Below, one piece after another: positions 63,208-64,000 of a DNA stretch of 64,000 bases. The first letter of the stretch is position 1, and each line of letters opens with the position of its first letter. Under the pieces are notes generated by a model. It had not been told where the DNA came from and made no database searches. It saw nothing but the letters and a program-made list of their open reading frames with translations. The position numbers and the translations under genes were made by a program. This stretch comes from an uncultured Gammaproteobacteria bacterium (lineage in GTDB: Bacteria; Pseudomonadota; Gammaproteobacteria; DRJJ01): the NCBI GenBank assembly GCA_947258795.1, contig CAMYJU010000010.1:38087-102086 (forward strand). Direction: 5' to 3'.

Positions 63208-64000
63208 ATGTCGATACGCCCCTCAAATACGGCTGCAGCCGGTCCGGTCATCATCACTGGATCGCCTTCACCCGTCCAGCTTATCACAAGTTTGCCGCCA
63301 GGCAGACCCACTGTCACCTGTTGATCGAGCCAACCTCGCAATTGCCCTGCCACCACGGCCGCGCAGGCGCCACTGCCGCAGGCCAGAGTCTCGCCGGCGC
63401 CGCGTTCGTAGACACGTAAGTTGATGTTTTTTCGGTCCAGTAGCTGCATAAAACCGGCATTGACGCGATTTGGAAAACGCTCATGCTGTTCGATTAGCGG
63501 CCCCAGTCCCGGCACGTCGGCGCTGTCGATATCGTCCACGCGGACCAGCGCATGCGGATTACCCATCGACACCACCATGATCTCGAGTTTCTGCCCGGCC
63601 AGCTTTAAAGGGTAGCCTGCCTCGCGTCGTTGTGCGACAAACGGTATCGCATCAGGCTCCAGCTGCGGAACGCCCATGTTCACGCATACCTGGTCATCCT
63701 CCTGCAACTGCAGGCTGAGCAGGCCGCTGGTGGTTTCGACTACCACCGGGTTGGCCGTGGTCATGCCTCGGTCGGTGACAAAGCGAGCGAAACAGCGCGC
63801 ACCGTTACCACACTGCTCGACCTCACCGCCATCGGCGTTGAAGATACGGTAGCGAAACTGCGCATCAGGGTGCTGGCTGGTCTCGACCAGCAGGATCTGG
63901 TCGCAACCGATACCGAAATGGCGATCGGCCAGCAGGCGCATATGCTCCCGGTCCAGATCCACAGTCTGGTTGATCGCATCGATCATGATGAAATCATTTC
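63204..64000 (-). CDS. dapF: Diaminopimelate epimerase, 5' end cut by window edge
   Basis: Interconverts LL- and meso-diaminopimelate for lysine and peptidoglycan. The reading frame continues to the end of the window (NDFIMIDAINQ), so the first residues, likely 12 to 15, lie beyond it. Both catalytic cysteines are visible: CGNGARCFARF (about residue 72 counted from the visible end) and LACGSGACAAVV. Also typical are VSMGNPHALVRVDDID and VNAGFMQLLD. It is the first gene of the dapF-DUF484-xerC unit. Confidence 0.97.
   Translation of the reverse strand, partial: NDFIMIDAINQTVDLDREHMRLLADRHFGIGCDQILLVETSQHPDAQFRYRIFNADGGEVEQCGNGARCFARFVTDRGMTTANPVVVETTSGLLSLQLQEDDQVCVNMGVPQLEPDAIPFVAQRREAGYPLKLAGQKLEIMVVSMGNPHALVRVDDIDSADVPGLGPLIEQHERFPNRVNAGFMQLLDRKNINLRVYERGAGETLACGSGACAAVVAGQLRGWLDQQVTVGLPGGKLVISWTGEGDPVMMTGPAAAVFEGRIDI

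Noticed and set aside
1-64000. CRISPR arrays, tRNA or rRNA genes, full insertion sequences or prophage
   Set aside because: No evenly spaced direct repeats, cloverleaf-like segments, rRNA sequence, transposase or phage genes were recognised.

Overview
The window reads as an ordinary stretch of chromosome from a free-living, respiring gammaproteobacterium. The evidence is gene content and order: argH/algZ/algR/hemC/hemD/hemX/hemY, dapF/DUF484/xerC/hslV/hslU/DUF971/ubiE/ubiJ, thrB/DUF2782/polA/engB/cytochrome c4, cmoA/cmoB, and a class I adenylate cyclase. A hypF end (NiFe-hydrogenase maturation), several c-type cytochromes and a cytochrome c/DUF302 pair suggest a metabolically versatile, perhaps sulfur- or hydrogen-oxidising lineage such as the Chromatiales. 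That placement is inference, not a database result. No rRNA, tRNA, CRISPR array, prophage or complete insertion sequence was seen.

Left part (1-9 kb): the 3' part of hypF, a fused methyltransferase, a run of small membrane or periplasmic proteins (one with an ion-channel pore), a MAPEG/cytochrome b561 pair, a stand-alone lpxB, and a lipoprotein alpha/beta-hydrolase preceded by an attenuator-like leader. From 9.3 to 14.7 kb lies a visibly AT-richer four-gene signalling operon: a PhnD-like binding protein, a hybrid histidine kinase, a single-domain receiver, and an Hpt-REC-REC-GGDEF diguanylate cyclase. From 14.9 to 32 kb the genes are mostly housekeeping: aroE, gamma carbonic anhydrase, rsmJ, moaB, cmoAB, thrB, polA, engB, cytochrome c4, srkA, prlC and an SH3 protein. 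A candidate Spot 42/ErsA-like small RNA sits between polA and engB.

Right part (32-64 kb): a flavin reductase, ParA and ubiD; the haem operon hemCDXY; the AlgZ/AlgR two-component pair divergent from argH; a large CHASE4-like/HAMP/PAS/GGDEF/EAL protein; a MazG-like pyrophosphohydrolase; a degenerate GGDEF protein; cyaA; the DUF302 cytochrome pair; tag; a thioesterase; a DUF2384/Xre-antitoxin-like regulator; and the ubiquinone/protease/recombinase block ubiJ-ubiE-DUF971-hslU-hslV-xerC-DUF484-dapF. An Aer-like chemoreceptor gene interrupts that block between hslV and xerC. It is bordered by a decayed duplicate of the 3' end of xerC, so it looks inserted.

Themes: second-messenger signalling is dense (three GGDEF-type proteins, one of them also EAL, plus adenylate cyclase), and envelope and quinone/haem functions are prominent. 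Intergenic spaces carry several families of small dispersed palindromic repeats. Candidates for something undescribed are the leader upstream of the hydrolase (8.0-8.14 kb), the C-rich-loop RNA downstream of polA, the binding-protein/phosphorelay/cyclase operon, and the xerC-scar insertion.
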